Origin: Clostridiaceae bacterium
Lineage (GTDB): Bacteria > Bacillota > Clostridia > Oscillospirales > Acutalibacteraceae
NCBI GenBank assembly: GCA_016285645.1
Contig: JAEERC010000053.1
Coordinates: 1 to 64,000, forward strand
Reading direction: 5' to 3'
DNA: 64,000 nucleotides
Position 1 is the first letter of the stretch. Each line of letters starts with the position of its first letter. The translations under genes and the position numbers were made by a program. Of this stretch, positions 1-8,863 are shown piece by piece. The notes beneath the pieces were generated by a model. It did no database searches and was not told the origin of the DNA. It saw nothing but the letters and a program-made list of their open reading frames with translations.

Positions 1-121
1 ACAGTTTTCACGCGAAAAATGAGCCGCAGAACAAGGAAGATTTGTGAAAGCATACTTTGTGTATGGTAAGCAAATCTGACGATGTTATGCGGCTTTGGCT
101 TTCCGTGAAAACCAATACTGT
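1..121. repeat. Long imperfect inverted repeat (hairpin element)
   Basis: The two halves pair in register over about 120 bases: 1-4 with 118-121, 5-12 with 104-111, 22-28 with 88-94, 30-33 with 83-86, 38-44 with 71-77, and 51-55 with 61-65 around a TTTGT loop. Internal loops separate these stems. The element lies just downstream of the fhs stop codon (168) and may extend beyond the left edge. A 16-codon frame with an ATG at 19 and a stop ending at 69 runs through the left arm, but it has no clear ribosome site. It could be a dispersed palindromic repeat or MITE-like element, a structured small RNA, or an elaborate 3' end for fhs. I recognise no Rfam family. The pairing is seen directly; the role is unknown. 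Confidence 0.6.
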
Positions 122-167
122 CTTATGAATGACCGCCCAACTTTAACGGTTCCGGAGTTTTCTTATA

Positions 168-1844
168 TCAGAACAAACCTGTAATCTTACCGCTGTCGTC
201 AACATCGATGTTCTCGGCGGCAGGTTTTTTGGGAAGACCGGGCATTGTCAGTATATCGCCCGTAAGAACAACAATGAAGCCCGCGCCGGCTGAAATTTTG
301 ACATTTTTAACGGTTACATTGAACCCGACGGGAGCGCCGAGCTTTGAGGCGTCGTCGGAAAAACTGTACTGGGTTTTTGCTATGCATACGGGGATTTTAT
401 CAAAGCCGAGAGCGGTCAGCTGCTCAATCTGCTTTTTGGCGTTCGGCAGTATTGTAATATCGTCGCCGCCGTATATTTTCTGCACAACGGCGCGTATTTT
501 ATCCTCAATGGAGCAGTCGAGGTCATAGGAGAATGTAAACTCACCCTGTTCCTCGTCGCACAGTCTTACAACCTCTTTGGCGAGGTCTGTGCCGCCGTTT
601 CCGCCTTCAGCCCATACTGTTGACAAAACGGTGTTTACGCCGAGTTCCCTGCATTTGTTTACTACAAACTCTATTTCCTTATCCGTGTCGGTCGGGAATC
701 TGTTTACAGCGACCACGCAGGGAAGTTTATATACATTCTTTATATTGGAAACGTGTCTCAAAAGGTTCGGAATTCCCTTTTCAAGCGCTTCGATATTTTC
801 ATCGGCAAGCTGAGTTTTCGCAAGACCGCCGTGCATCTTGAGCGCCCTGACGGTGGCAACGATAACTACCGCATCGGGTGTAAGGCCTGCCATTCTGCAC
901 TTGATATCGAGGAATTTTTCCGCGCCGAGGTCAGCGCCGAAGCCTGCTTCCGTAACGGTATAGTCGCCCATCTTGAGAGCCATTCTTGTCGCTATAACCG
1001 AATTGCAGCCGTGAGCGATGTTCGCGAAAGGTCCGCCGTGAACAAATGCGGGTGTTCCCTCAAGGGTCTGAACAAGGTTGGGCTTTATTGCGTCTTTAAG
1101 AAGAGCGGTCATTGCGCCTACGGCTTTAAGGTCGCCTGCGGTAACGGGTTTGTCATCGTAAGTATAGGCGACAATGATTCTCGAAAGGCGTTCCTTTAAG
1201 TCCCTGATTGAAGAAGAGAGGCAGAAAACAGCCATAATTTCGCTGGCGACCGTAATATCGTAACCGTCCTCACGCGGAACACCGTTTGCTTTTCCGCCAA
1301 GACCGTCAACAATGTTTCTCAGCTGACGGTCGTTCATATCAACACAGCGCTTCCAGATTATTTTACGTACATCTATGTTAAGTGAATTGCCCTGCTGAAT
1401 ATGGTTGTCAAGCATAGCGGCAAGAAGATTGTTAGCGGCTCCTATAGCGTGGAAGTCGCCGGTAAAGTGAAGGTTAATATCCTCCATGGGAACAACCTGG
1501 GCGTATCCGCCGCCCGCGGCTCCGCCTTTAACACCGAAAACGGGACCGAGAGACGGCTCCCTGAGTGCTACCGTAACATTTTTGCCTATTTTTCTCAGTC
1601 CGTCGGCAAGACCGATTGTTGTAGTGGTTTTACCCTCGCCCGCGGGTGTGGGAGTAATCGCTGTTACAAGAATCAGTTTGCCGTTTTTGCGGCTGTCGTC
1701 ATCCAGTATGCTCAGGTCAACCTTCGCCTTGTATCTGCCGTACTGCTCGATTTTTTCCTCATCGAGATTTGCCGCTTTCGCAATCTCGGTTATGGGTTTC
1801 ATCTTGCATTCCTGCGCAATTTCAATATCCGTTTTATAAGACAT
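168..1844 (-). CDS. fhs: Formate--tetrahydrofolate ligase
   Basis: ATP-dependent ligation of formate to tetrahydrofolate, giving 10-formyl-THF for purine synthesis and one-carbon metabolism (cytosolic homotetramer in the family). The protein is 558 aa, the normal family length. The P-loop-like segment [13 protein letters not shown] lies at about residues 64-76 and the C-terminal motif TMPGLPKKP is present. I chose the ATG at 1844 because GGAG sits 7 bases upstream; an in-frame TTG at 1856 overlaps that ribosome site and is unlikely. It is the last gene of a trxB-M28-fhs run, with a hairpin (1871-1892) in the gap before it. I see no THF riboswitch upstream. Confidence 0.96.
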   Translation of the reverse strand: MSYKTDIEIAQECKMKPITEIAKAANLDEEKIEQYGRYKAKVDLSILDDDSRKNGKLILVTAITPTPAGEGKTTTTIGLADGLRKIGKNVTVALREPSLGPVFGVKGGAAGGGYAQVVPMEDINLHFTGDFHAIGAANNLLAAMLDNHIQQGNSLNIDVRKIIWKRCVDMNDRQLRNIVDGLGGKANGVPREDGYDITVASEIMAVFCLSSSIRDLKERLSRIIVAYTYDDKPVTAGDLKAVGAMTALLKDAIKPNLVQTLEGTPAFVHGGPFANIAHGCNSVIATRMALKMGDYTVTEAGFGADLGAEKFLDIKCRMAGLTPDAVVIVATVRALKMHGGLAKTQLADENIEALEKGIPNLLRHVSNIKNVYKLPCVVAVNRFPTDTDKEIEFVVNKCRELGVNTVLSTVWAEGGNGGTDLAKEVVRLCDEEQGEFTFSYDLDCSIEDKIRAVVQKIYGGDDITILPNAKKQIEQLTALGFDKIPVCIAKTQYSFSDDASKLGAPVGFNVTVKNVKISAGAGFIVVLTGDILTMPGLPKKPAAENIDVDDSGKITGLF

Positions 1845-1870
1845 AGCAATCTCCAATCAATTCATATTTA

Positions 1871-1892
1871 AAGCGGCAGTTTCCCGCCGCTT
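1871..1892 (-). terminator. Hairpin between M28 peptidase gene and fhs
   Basis: AAGCGGC at 1871-1877 pairs with GCCGCTT at 1886-1892 around an 8-base loop. It starts 6 bases after the M28 stop codon on the minus strand. The following U-tract is short and mixed with A, so it may be a partial terminator or a processing stem that lowers fhs expression rather than a full stop. Confidence 0.5.
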
Positions 1893-1898
1893 GATATT

Positions 1899-3233
1899 TT
1901 ATTTCTGAGGTCCGTTGAAACCGTTCGCTTTCTGGAAAGCGTCAATCTTTTCAATAACGCCGAGTACAACGTCAAAGCCGTCGCCTACCGTTTCCTCTTC
2001 AAAGCGCTCGGGCATATCGCGCCAGGTGTGGTAATAATATGTGAGAACGGGATTCTGCGCGGCAAAGGTTACGGATTTTATACCCGCCTTTGTCATGGGA
2101 GTACTGTCGCAGCCGCCGACGGGGTTGTGAATACAGCCGTTTGTTTTGCTTTCAATTCCCAAATCCTTGAAGGTGTCCTTGAACATCTGCTCAAGGTCCT
2201 TGTCAAAGCGTGTGAACTGCCAGTCATCCTTTATAACAACTTCAAAATAATCCTTGTCGGCAACGGAGTCGATGTTTATATTCCAGGCGTTTTTAAGAAC
2301 ATCCTCGCCCTTGTGGTTGCGGCAGAAAGCCATTGAGCCCCTGAGACCCGCTTCCTCGGAACCGCAGTTAAAATCGATTATACGGCAGTTCCTGGGCATC
2401 TTATCGGGGTTTTCCTTGAAGTATTTGATAACTTCGTAACTCAGAGCAATACCCGAAGCGTTGTCCATAGCGCCCCTCGAGGCGTTTCTCGGGTCGGGAT
2501 CCGCCCACATCACAACAAAGCAGGAGCCGATTGCCGTAACAACGGGAAGAAATAAGAGAATGTCATTGAAAATATGGAAGCCCTTTGACGCGCAAAGATT
2601 TACAGCCCACTCGGCTTCATGTGCGTTTGCGATGCCTGCAACAGCCATAAAGATTGAAATGAAAGCCATAAGGAAGAAACATATTGCGCCGAACCCGACT
2701 TTGCCGTAAGTGGCGATTATTCCGAGAATGGGCTTATCCCTGAATTTATAAGCGTGCTCGGAATGTCTCCAGTTCCAGCTGGTGTCGGTATGACCGGAAA
2801 GAATAATGGTATAGTCATATTTGCCGTCCTCGGGCACCAACTCGCCGTAAACATTCTGCGAAATCTCCTGTTTGAAGAACATGTCGAACCAGGTTTTATA
2901 AAGGAAAACGCCTAAAATAAGCCAGCATATTACCACAACCGAGAACAGAGCCATACCGACCCATACATAATAGTTGAAAAGCGCGAAGTATGTGAGTATG
3001 CTGAGAATTATTCCCGCGTAACCCGCGTAAGGTATGCCGCCGATTGAAGCCCTGGGTGAAACGGTAAACTCCTCTTTTGTGGGCTCAATTCCGATTTCGC
3101 GAAGCTTGTCTCCCATATACTCGGCAAACTTTTTCTCGTTGTCCGAGCCGGGAAGTCTCGAACCGATTTTTTCGGAAGCATGTTTGATTATTTCATATGC
3201 TTCCTGAGCGTATTTTTTGCTGTTTTCTTTCAT
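1899..3233 (-). CDS. M28-family metallopeptidase with inserted transmembrane segments
   Basis: Predicted zinc-dependent aminopeptidase of family M28, anchored in the membrane. The 444-aa protein has the zinc-site motifs in order: HTD (148-150), MDNASG with the bridging Asp at about 257, the SEE pair at 292-294, and a late YYYHTW that supplies a His ligand. Hydrophobic stretches lie at about 70-112 (two helices), 176-202 and 222-243. The last two fall between HTD and MDN, where soluble M28 enzymes have only a short loop. There is no signal peptide. The start ATG has AAGGAG upstream. It lies 7 bases after trxB and before fhs, so it is probably co-transcribed. Substrate unknown; the family call is firm. 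Confidence 0.85.
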   Translation of the reverse strand: MKENSKKYAQEAYEIIKHASEKIGSRLPGSDNEKKFAEYMGDKLREIGIEPTKEEFTVSPRASIGGIPYAGYAGIILSILTYFALFNYYVWVGMALFSVVVICWLILGVFLYKTWFDMFFKQEISQNVYGELVPEDGKYDYTIILSGHTDTSWNWRHSEHAYKFRDKPILGIIATYGKVGFGAICFFLMAFISIFMAVAGIANAHEAEWAVNLCASKGFHIFNDILLFLPVVTAIGSCFVVMWADPDPRNASRGAMDNASGIALSYEVIKYFKENPDKMPRNCRIIDFNCGSEEAGLRGSMAFCRNHKGEDVLKNAWNINIDSVADKDYFEVVIKDDWQFTRFDKDLEQMFKDTFKDLGIESKTNGCIHNPVGGCDSTPMTKAGIKSVTFAAQNPVLTYYYHTWRDMPERFEEETVGDGFDVVLGVIEKIDAFQKANGFNGPQK

Positions 3234-3240
3234 TGTCTCC

Positions 3241-4155
3241 TTACTCCTCCAGATTATTTATATAAGTTACTGCGGCGTTGGCGGCAATCGCTCCGTCTGA
3301 CGCGGCAGTTACTATCTGCCTTAAAAGTTTTGTTCTGGTATCTCCCGCGGCGAATATACCCGCACTGCTTGTAACACAATCCTCGCCCGCGATTATATAT
3401 CCGTTTTTATCAAGATTAACGGTATCGCCGAACGCAGAATTGTCCGGCAGAAGACCGATGCACACAAAAACTGCGTCCGTGCTGATTGTTTCTTCCTCCC
3501 CTGTTTCGATATTATTCAGAATTATAGATTCAACCGAGCCGGTCCCGTTTATCCTGACGGGAGTGCGGGAAAGAAGAGGAACAATCTTATCGTTTTTCAT
3601 AACGGAATCAACAAGATATTTTTCAGCCCTGTATTCATTTCTTCTGTGAACAAGAAAAACCTTGCTGCATATATTTGAAAGATAAAGAGCGTCCTCCAGA
3701 GCGGTGTTACCTCCGCCGATTACAACAGCGGTTTTATCTTTGAAAAACGAGCCGTCGCAGTTTGCGCAGTAGGATACTCCCCTGCCCGAAAACTCGTTTT
3801 CACCCTCAACGCCGAGTTTTCTTCTTTTAGCGCCGTTAGCGATTATTACAGCTTTTGTTACATAGGCGTTCTGATCGGTAATAACGGTTTTGAGATTTCC
3901 GTCGTTTATAATTGACAGAACTTTCTCAAAATTGAGCGTCGCTCCAAAGCCGATTGCCTGCTGATAAAGATTGTCGGCAAGCTCCCAGCCCGCTATTTTT
4001 TTAACCGAAGGGTAGTTTTCAATTTCGCTTGTGGAAGTTACCTGACCGCCGTATGTGCTCTCCTCAAGCAAAAGGCATTCAAGACCCGCTCTGCAGCCGT
4101 AAACGGCGGCTGAAAGCCCCGCGGGACCCGCCCCGATGATTATAAGATCATACAT
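3241..4155 (-). CDS. trxB: Thioredoxin reductase (NADPH)
   Basis: Flavoprotein that transfers electrons from NADPH through FAD and a redox disulfide to thioredoxin. The 304-aa length is typical. FAD-binding GAGPAGL is at about 8-14, the redox pair is CANC at 130-133 (within SYCANCDG), the NADPH-binding GGGNTA is at 147-152, and the C-terminal FAD motif FAAGD is present. CANC replaces the more usual CATC or CAVC; both cysteines are intact. The start at 4155 follows AAGGAT and a very good promoter. It heads the run to the M28 peptidase and fhs. A thioredoxin-like partner is not in this window. It could act on a glutaredoxin-like protein instead, as some Clostridia paralogues do. Confidence 0.93.
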   Translation of the reverse strand: MYDLIIIGAGPAGLSAAVYGCRAGLECLLLEESTYGGQVTSTSEIENYPSVKKIAGWELADNLYQQAIGFGATLNFEKVLSIINDGNLKTVITDQNAYVTKAVIIANGAKRRKLGVEGENEFSGRGVSYCANCDGSFFKDKTAVVIGGGNTALEDALYLSNICSKVFLVHRRNEYRAEKYLVDSVMKNDKIVPLLSRTPVRINGTGSVESIILNNIETGEEETISTDAVFVCIGLLPDNSAFGDTVNLDKNGYIIAGEDCVTSSAGIFAAGDTRTKLLRQIVTAASDGAIAANAAVTYINNLEE

Positions 4156-4185
4156 AGTTTGTCATCCTTAATAATGTATATTTAA

Positions 4186-4214
4186 AGTATAATTTTTTAA
4201 TAAAAAAATGTCAA
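4186..4214 (-). promoter_or_regulatory. Sigma-A promoter for trxB
   Basis: On the minus strand TTGACA (4209-4214) and TATACT (4186-4191) are separated by 17 bases, about 30 bases upstream of the trxB start. Near-consensus. Confidence 0.8.
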
Positions 4215-4224
4215 CCTGAATTGA

Positions 4225-4929
4225 CTATATTTCAATTATTAAATAGGAATTATCTTCGTTCATAACCATCGCGCGAAGTGTTGTGTAAGGTATTGAATTA
4301 ACAACACTTTCTTTTCCCGGATGATAGTGCCCGCTGTAAACGTGAGTTACATTTCCCGCGTCGCTGATAATTGAATTGATAAGCACCGCGTTTCTGACAA
4401 TATGGTGGCACTCAACCGAGTAATCAAGGCATTGATGAATAAAGACAATGCAGTTCTTTGATTTGTCTGAAAGTTCACTTTTAAACCATTCCAACTGCGA
4501 ATCGGGAACATAGGAGTTCGTCCAGTCATTGGCGGGCGGAAGGTGCACAGTGCCGTCATCATCGCAGCAGGCATCGAGCAGAATCAGTTTAGTGCCGCCG
4601 AAATCCATTGAGAGAGGGGCGATTGAAAAACCCGATATTTCGGCGTAATCCCCGGCTGTAAATATTTCGCAGTCGTGGTTACCCAAAATAAGAGAAAACG
4701 GAATTGAGTAGCTGTTTATCAATTCGGATATTCTTATTAAATTGTTTCTGTTTTTCTCGCTTTCGGGCTCATAATGGAGTAAATCGCCGAGGCAGATTAC
4801 CTGCTCAACATTACGATTTTTGAAATCATCCATCATTTCTTTAATTTTGTTAAAAGATAATTCGGGATGTCTCTCATCCTCAAATGTAAGTCCGCAGTAA
4901 TGGGAATCGCTGAAGATTCCGATTTTCAT
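4225..4929 (-). CDS. Calcineurin-like metallophosphoesterase
   Basis: Predicted two-metal phosphoesterase of 234 aa. The family blocks are in order: FSDSH near the N-terminus, GDLLHYEPES, GNHD, IHQC and the terminal GHYHPG. These supply the usual Asp, His and Asn metal ligands. The start is the ATG at 4929; the GTG 9 bases upstream is part of the AAAGGTG ribosome site. It is a single gene with its own promoter, between trxB and the terminator behind ftsH. The family covers phosphoprotein, nucleotide and phosphodiester substrates, and nothing here narrows the choice. Confidence 0.85.
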   Translation of the reverse strand: MKIGIFSDSHYCGLTFEDERHPELSFNKIKEMMDDFKNRNVEQVICLGDLLHYEPESEKNRNNLIRISELINSYSIPFSLILGNHDCEIFTAGDYAEISGFSIAPLSMDFGGTKLILLDACCDDDGTVHLPPANDWTNSYVPDSQLEWFKSELSDKSKNCIVFIHQCLDYSVECHHIVRNAVLINSIISDAGNVTHVYSGHYHPGKESVVNSIPYTTLRAMVMNEDNSYLIIEI

Positions 4930-4945
4930 ATAAATCACCTTTCTT

Positions 4946-4973
4946 ATTATAACATAATAATTAGGTTTTACAA
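4946..4973 (-). promoter_or_regulatory. Promoter for the metallophosphoesterase gene
   Basis: Minus-strand TTGTAA (4968-4973), 16-base spacer, TATAAT (4946-4951), about 17 bases before the start codon. The -10 box is perfect and the -35 box is moderate. Confidence 0.65.
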
Positions 4974-4978
4974 TAAAA

Positions 4979-5001
4979 AACAGGCAGATTAACCGCCTGT
5001 T
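4979..5001 (-). terminator. Rho-independent terminator after ftsH
   Basis: AACAGGC (4979-4985) pairs with GCCTGTT (4995-5001). On the minus strand the stem is followed by a run of T, 12 bases past the ftsH stop. It closes the rnj-to-ftsH operon. Confidence 0.85.
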
Positions 5002-5013
5002 TTCTGTAATATT

Positions 5014-6984
5014 TTATTCGGTTTCATCCATATTGTCGGAAACGGTCTGCTGAGTTATTTCATCAGCCGGCTCGGATTCAGCCGGAACCGGTATAACCGC
5101 GGGCTCCGGTTCGGGTTCTCCGTTCATTATTCTGCGGAACTCGTCACCCTCGATTTTTTCTTTTTCGAATACTCTCTGAGCGACCGCCTCAAGTTTATCC
5201 ATATGCTCGGTAAGAATAGTCTGAGTGCGGCTGTATGCCTCATTGATGATTCTTTCTATTTCGGCGTCGATTTCGGCGGCGACCTTTTCGGAGTAATTCC
5301 TGGTGTGGCCGAATTCCTTGCCGAGGAAAACCTCATCGTTGCCCGAGCCGAACGAGATGGGACCTAACTTTTCGCTCATACCGTACTTTGTAACCATCTT
5401 CCTCGCTATATCGGTAGCGCGCTCAATGTCATTGGAAGCGCCCGTTGAGATATCGCCCATTGTGAGCGCCTCAGCCACTCTGCCGCCGAGAAGAGAAACA
5501 AGGGAATCGAGCATTCCGTTTTTGGACTGGTAGCTTTTATCCTCCTGCGGTCTGTGAAGCGTGTAACCGCCCGCGAGTCCGCGCGGAATAATCGAAATCT
5601 GCTGAACGGGATCCTCGTTTTCAAGATAGAAGCTCGCAACGGCGTGACCCGCCTCGTGGTAAGAAGTGAGTTTCTTCTCTTTTTCGTTCATCTTGTGAGA
5701 TTTCTTTTCGGTGCCCACAAGAACTTTTATAGTCGCCTCATCAATCTCAGCCATGGTGATAGCCATCTTGTTTCTTCTCGCAGCGAGAAGAGCGGCTTCG
5801 TTGAGGAGGTTTTCAAGATCGGCGCCGGTAAAGCCGACGGTTGAATGAGCGACATTTTCAAGATTGACATCGGGGCCGAGGGGCTTGTTCTTTGCGTGAA
5901 CCTTAAGCACTTCCACCCTGCCTTTAGCGTCGGGATAATTGACAGTAACCTGTCTGTCGAATCTGCCGGGTCTCAGAAGAGCTGGGTCGAGTATATCCGG
6001 GCGGTTGGTGGCGGCTATAATGATAACGCCTTCATTCGCTCCGAAACCGTCCATTTCAACAAGCAGCTGGTTTAAGGTCTGTTCTCTTTCATCGTGACCG
6101 CCGCCCATACCTGCGCCTCTGTGGCGGCCTACGGCGTCGATTTCATCAATGAATATAATTGAAGGTGAATTTTTCTTTGCCTGGTCGAAAAGATCGCGCA
6201 CACGCGAAGCGCCTACACCGACATACATCTCCACAAAATCCGAGCCGGAAATTGAGAAAAACGGAACATCCGCTTCACCCGCCACCGCTCTTGCGATAAG
6301 TGTTTTACCCGTGCCGGGAGGGCCTACAAGCAGAACGCCTTTTGGAATTCTCGCGCCGAGTTTGTTGAATTTGTCGGGCGCCTTGAGATATTCCACTATC
6401 TCCTGCAGTTCCTCTTTTTCCTCATCCGCTCCCGCGACATCCTCAAAGGTGGTTTTGCGCTTTTCATCCTTTACCATTTTGACCTTCGCCTTGCCGAAGC
6501 TGATGGTTCTGTTGTTTTCCATATTGATTGAATTGTTCATTCTGCGGAACATAATTACCGTAATGACCGCAAGGAATACAATCATGGCGAAGGTGGGAAG
6601 AACGCTCAATATCCACTGGTTTGTTGAGCCGGAAACATAGTCCGCCTTGATTATTTCGCTTTCGTTTTTCGCGTTTTTGTTGTGTTCCATAACGGATTTA
6701 TGAACATCGTCAATAAAAACGCTCACGCTCGGCACGCTGTAGTTTTTAGGGGTTTTGCTGTCCTTTGTGTAGTAAGTCAGAGCGCCGTTGCTTACATTGA
6801 GACTGTACGAAGTGACTTCGCCTTTTTCAAACAGTTCAATAATCTGGTAATACTGTGTTTTTTCGCTCTGTTTTGAATCAGCGAAAAAGGAAATGCCCAG
6901 TATTATCAGTAACGGAATAAGAATATAAGGCAGAATATTAATTATTTTTTTCACGGGCGGTTTCTTGTTTTTATCGTTATCCAA
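5014..6984 (-). CDS. ftsH: ATP-dependent zinc metalloprotease FtsH
   Basis: Membrane-anchored hexameric AAA+ protease that degrades misfolded and regulatory membrane and cytosolic proteins. The 656-aa protein has TM1 at about 13-35, an extracytoplasmic loop, TM2 at about 125-147, Walker A GPPGTGKT (221-228), Walker B IIFIDE (277-281), the SRH with RPGRFDR, and the zinc site HEAGH (443-447). The C-terminal tail is acidic and proline-rich. The reading frame starts with TTG at 6984; the first internal ATG would delete TM1, so TTG is the likely start. Its ribosome site AAGGAG lies within the last codons of hpt, which suggests translational coupling. The order tilS-hpt-ftsH is a classic Bacillota arrangement. 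Confidence 0.96.
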   Translation of the reverse strand: MDNDKNKKPPVKKIINILPYILIPLLIILGISFFADSKQSEKTQYYQIIELFEKGEVTSYSLNVSNGALTYYTKDSKTPKNYSVPSVSVFIDDVHKSVMEHNKNAKNESEIIKADYVSGSTNQWILSVLPTFAMIVFLAVITVIMFRRMNNSINMENNRTISFGKAKVKMVKDEKRKTTFEDVAGADEEKEELQEIVEYLKAPDKFNKLGARIPKGVLLVGPPGTGKTLIARAVAGEADVPFFSISGSDFVEMYVGVGASRVRDLFDQAKKNSPSIIFIDEIDAVGRHRGAGMGGGHDEREQTLNQLLVEMDGFGANEGVIIIAATNRPDILDPALLRPGRFDRQVTVNYPDAKGRVEVLKVHAKNKPLGPDVNLENVAHSTVGFTGADLENLLNEAALLAARRNKMAITMAEIDEATIKVLVGTEKKSHKMNEKEKKLTSYHEAGHAVASFYLENEDPVQQISIIPRGLAGGYTLHRPQEDKSYQSKNGMLDSLVSLLGGRVAEALTMGDISTGASNDIERATDIARKMVTKYGMSEKLGPISFGSGNDEVFLGKEFGHTRNYSEKVAAEIDAEIERIINEAYSRTQTILTEHMDKLEAVAQRVFEKEKIEGDEFRRIMNGEPEPEPAVIPVPAESEPADEITQQTVSDNMDETE

Positions 6985-6993
6985 AAGCTTATA

Positions 6994-7545
6994 TCACTCC
7001 TTTGAGTTATTCTCGTAAATCTCTCTTTTAAGAATCGCTATAAAAGGAAGATTTCTGTATTTTTCATCGTAGTCAAGGCCGTAGCCGATAACAAACTCAT
7101 CTTCAATAACAGCGCCGACATAATCGGGAACCACGCTGTCGATTACCCTCGCCTTCGGCTTGTCAAGCAATGTGCATATTTTAAGGCTGGCGGGGTTCCT
7201 TTTGAGCAGAATTGAGGTTATATAACTCAATGTTCTGCCGGAATCGAGAATGTCCTCAACTATAAGAACATCCATATTCTCTATATCGCGGTCAAGATCC
7301 TTTACGATTTTTACAACGCCCGTTGAATGAGCGCCCTCATAGCTGGACGTAGCCATAAAATCTATGGTGAGAGGTATCTTTATTTCTCTCATAAGGTCGG
7401 TCATAAACACAACCGCGCCTTTTAACACCGATATAAGTAATAAATTTTTACCTCTGTAATCTTCGGTTATTTTCGCACCGAGTTCTTTAACAACGGAATG
7501 AAGTTCTTCTTCGCTTATAAGAACTCTCTCGGCGTCATTGAGCAT
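6994..7545 (-). CDS. hpt: Hypoxanthine phosphoribosyltransferase
   Basis: Purine salvage: hypoxanthine (and often guanine) plus PRPP gives IMP or GMP. At 183 aa it has normal length. The PRPP-binding loop reads EDILDSGRT at about 97-105, the N-terminal half carries LKGAVVFMTDL, and the C-terminus carries VIGYGLDYDEKYRNLP, all typical. The start ATG follows GGAGGG. It lies 1 base after tilS and its last codons hold the ftsH ribosome site, so the three are tightly coupled. Confidence 0.95.
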   Translation of the reverse strand: MLNDAERVLISEEELHSVVKELGAKITEDYRGKNLLLISVLKGAVVFMTDLMREIKIPLTIDFMATSSYEGAHSTGVVKIVKDLDRDIENMDVLIVEDILDSGRTLSYITSILLKRNPASLKICTLLDKPKARVIDSVVPDYVGAVIEDEFVIGYGLDYDEKYRNLPFIAILKREIYENNSKE

Positions 7546-7546
7546 T

Positions 7547-8863
7547 TTAATCCCTCCGTATGATAAATTCGGTTATATTTACTGTATCGGATGTTACGGC
7601 GCATCTTTCGTCAACACCGAAGCCCTCAACAAAAACAATGCCGTCATCATCCCTGCAAATAATAATATCGTCCCTTTTTTCAACGGGAACACCGTTCTCG
7701 TTAAAAAGTTTTTTCAGGGTTTTGGTGCAGTTCCTGCCCGCGGGTCTGAATTTATCCGATTCTTTTCTTGCCGTCAATAAAAGATTGCCTTTGATTTTAT
7801 CGCTGTCAACTGTTATTTTGAGGCAGCTGCAGCCGTCTTGCGTTTTTGAATCATCAACGGTAACAACGGCGTTATGCAGTATGTTTTTACCGTAAGAACA
7901 TTCATATTCCCAATAAGACTGACCGGTAAAATCGGGAAAATCAATGTATCCTTTTCTGCATCTTACAAAGACACCGTTTTTTATCTGAGTCAGTCCGCCG
8001 GATGTCAGAATCGACTCGATTTTTTTGTAATCATTATATTCGGGAACAACGCCCGTTTCGGCTGTTATGATTTTTCTGATAAGTCTTTTCCTGACCGCAG
8101 TGTGATAACTGTTTAACAACTGCGCGTTATATATGCCGCCGTCTCTTATTTTTAAGAAAACGTCCTCAACGGCGTTCTCTATATAATCCTCATCCTCGTT
8201 GAGCGATGTAATGCACCTTTCGGCGGATAATTCAAAGGAAGAATTGATTTCCTTTAACTGAGGAATAACATTTAAGCGGATTCTGTTGCGCGAGTATTCT
8301 GCGTCAAAATTGGTTTTATCGGTAACAAAAGGAATATTATTAATATTACAATACTCTTCAATCTCAGCGCGTGAACAGTTGATGAGCGGTCTTATGATAT
8401 TATCACGCACGGCAGGAATGGAGCAAAGCCCTTTAAGCCCCGACCCGCGTGTGAAATTAAAAAGAAAAGTCTCTGTTCGGTCGTTTAAATTGTGCGCTGT
8501 TGCGATTTTTCCGTTTTTGCAGACGGAACCCAGATACTCATATCTTAAGCGTCTGCCGCATTCTTCAAGCCCTTCGCCTGTTTTTGCCGCCTCTTCGGGA
8601 ACATTGATTCTTTCGCGCAAAAGCTCAACACCGAGTTTCTTACACTGTTCTTTAACAAAGCGTTCGTCATCATCGGCTGCTTTCCCGCGGATGCAGTGAT
8701 TGACATGCGCGGCGAAAACATTGAAATTGAGTTCTTCTTTCAGTGAAAGTAAGGCGTAAAGAAGCGACATTGAATCGGCGCCGCCCGAGAGAGCGACACA
8801 TATATTATCGCCGGGTTCAATCATATTGAAGTCGGCAACGGTCTGCCTGATTTTACATATCAT
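7547..8863 (-). CDS. tilS: tRNA(Ile)-lysidine synthase
   Basis: Attaches lysine to C34 of the AUA-reading tRNA-Ile2 in an ATP-dependent reaction, which is essential for decoding AUA. PP-loop SGGADS lies at about 26-31 of a 438-aa product, followed by the TilS N-domain blocks HCIRG, AHNLNDRTET and DKTNFDAEYSRNRIR. A C-terminal substrate-recognition domain carries KFRPAGRNCTKTLKKLF. The frame is open to 8935, but the ATG at 8863 has GGAG 10 bases upstream and overlaps the end of dnaB by 11 bases; the upstream extension would lie inside dnaB and has no ribosome site. Confidence 0.94.
   Translation of the reverse strand: MICKIRQTVADFNMIEPGDNICVALSGGADSMSLLYALLSLKEELNFNVFAAHVNHCIRGKAADDDERFVKEQCKKLGVELLRERINVPEEAAKTGEGLEECGRRLRYEYLGSVCKNGKIATAHNLNDRTETFLFNFTRGSGLKGLCSIPAVRDNIIRPLINCSRAEIEEYCNINNIPFVTDKTNFDAEYSRNRIRLNVIPQLKEINSSFELSAERCITSLNEDEDYIENAVEDVFLKIRDGGIYNAQLLNSYHTAVRKRLIRKIITAETGVVPEYNDYKKIESILTSGGLTQIKNGVFVRCRKGYIDFPDFTGQSYWEYECSYGKNILHNAVVTVDDSKTQDGCSCLKITVDSDKIKGNLLLTARKESDKFRPAGRNCTKTLKKLFNENGVPVEKRDDIIICRDDDGIVFVEGFGVDERCAVTSDTVNITEFIIRRD

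Noticed and set aside
753-1199. Open frame of 148 codons on the plus strand inside fhs
   Set aside because: Antisense shadow of a strongly conserved gene; no ribosome site and no recognisable domain.
1845-1898. Possible THF riboswitch ahead of fhs
   Set aside because: The gap is only about 54 bases and holds just one simple hairpin; the required THF-aptamer structure is absent.
3241-4155. trxB as an alkyl hydroperoxide reductase F subunit or ferredoxin-NADP reductase
   Set aside because: It has the CxxC redox pair but lacks the AhpF N-terminal domain; length and motif order match TrxB.
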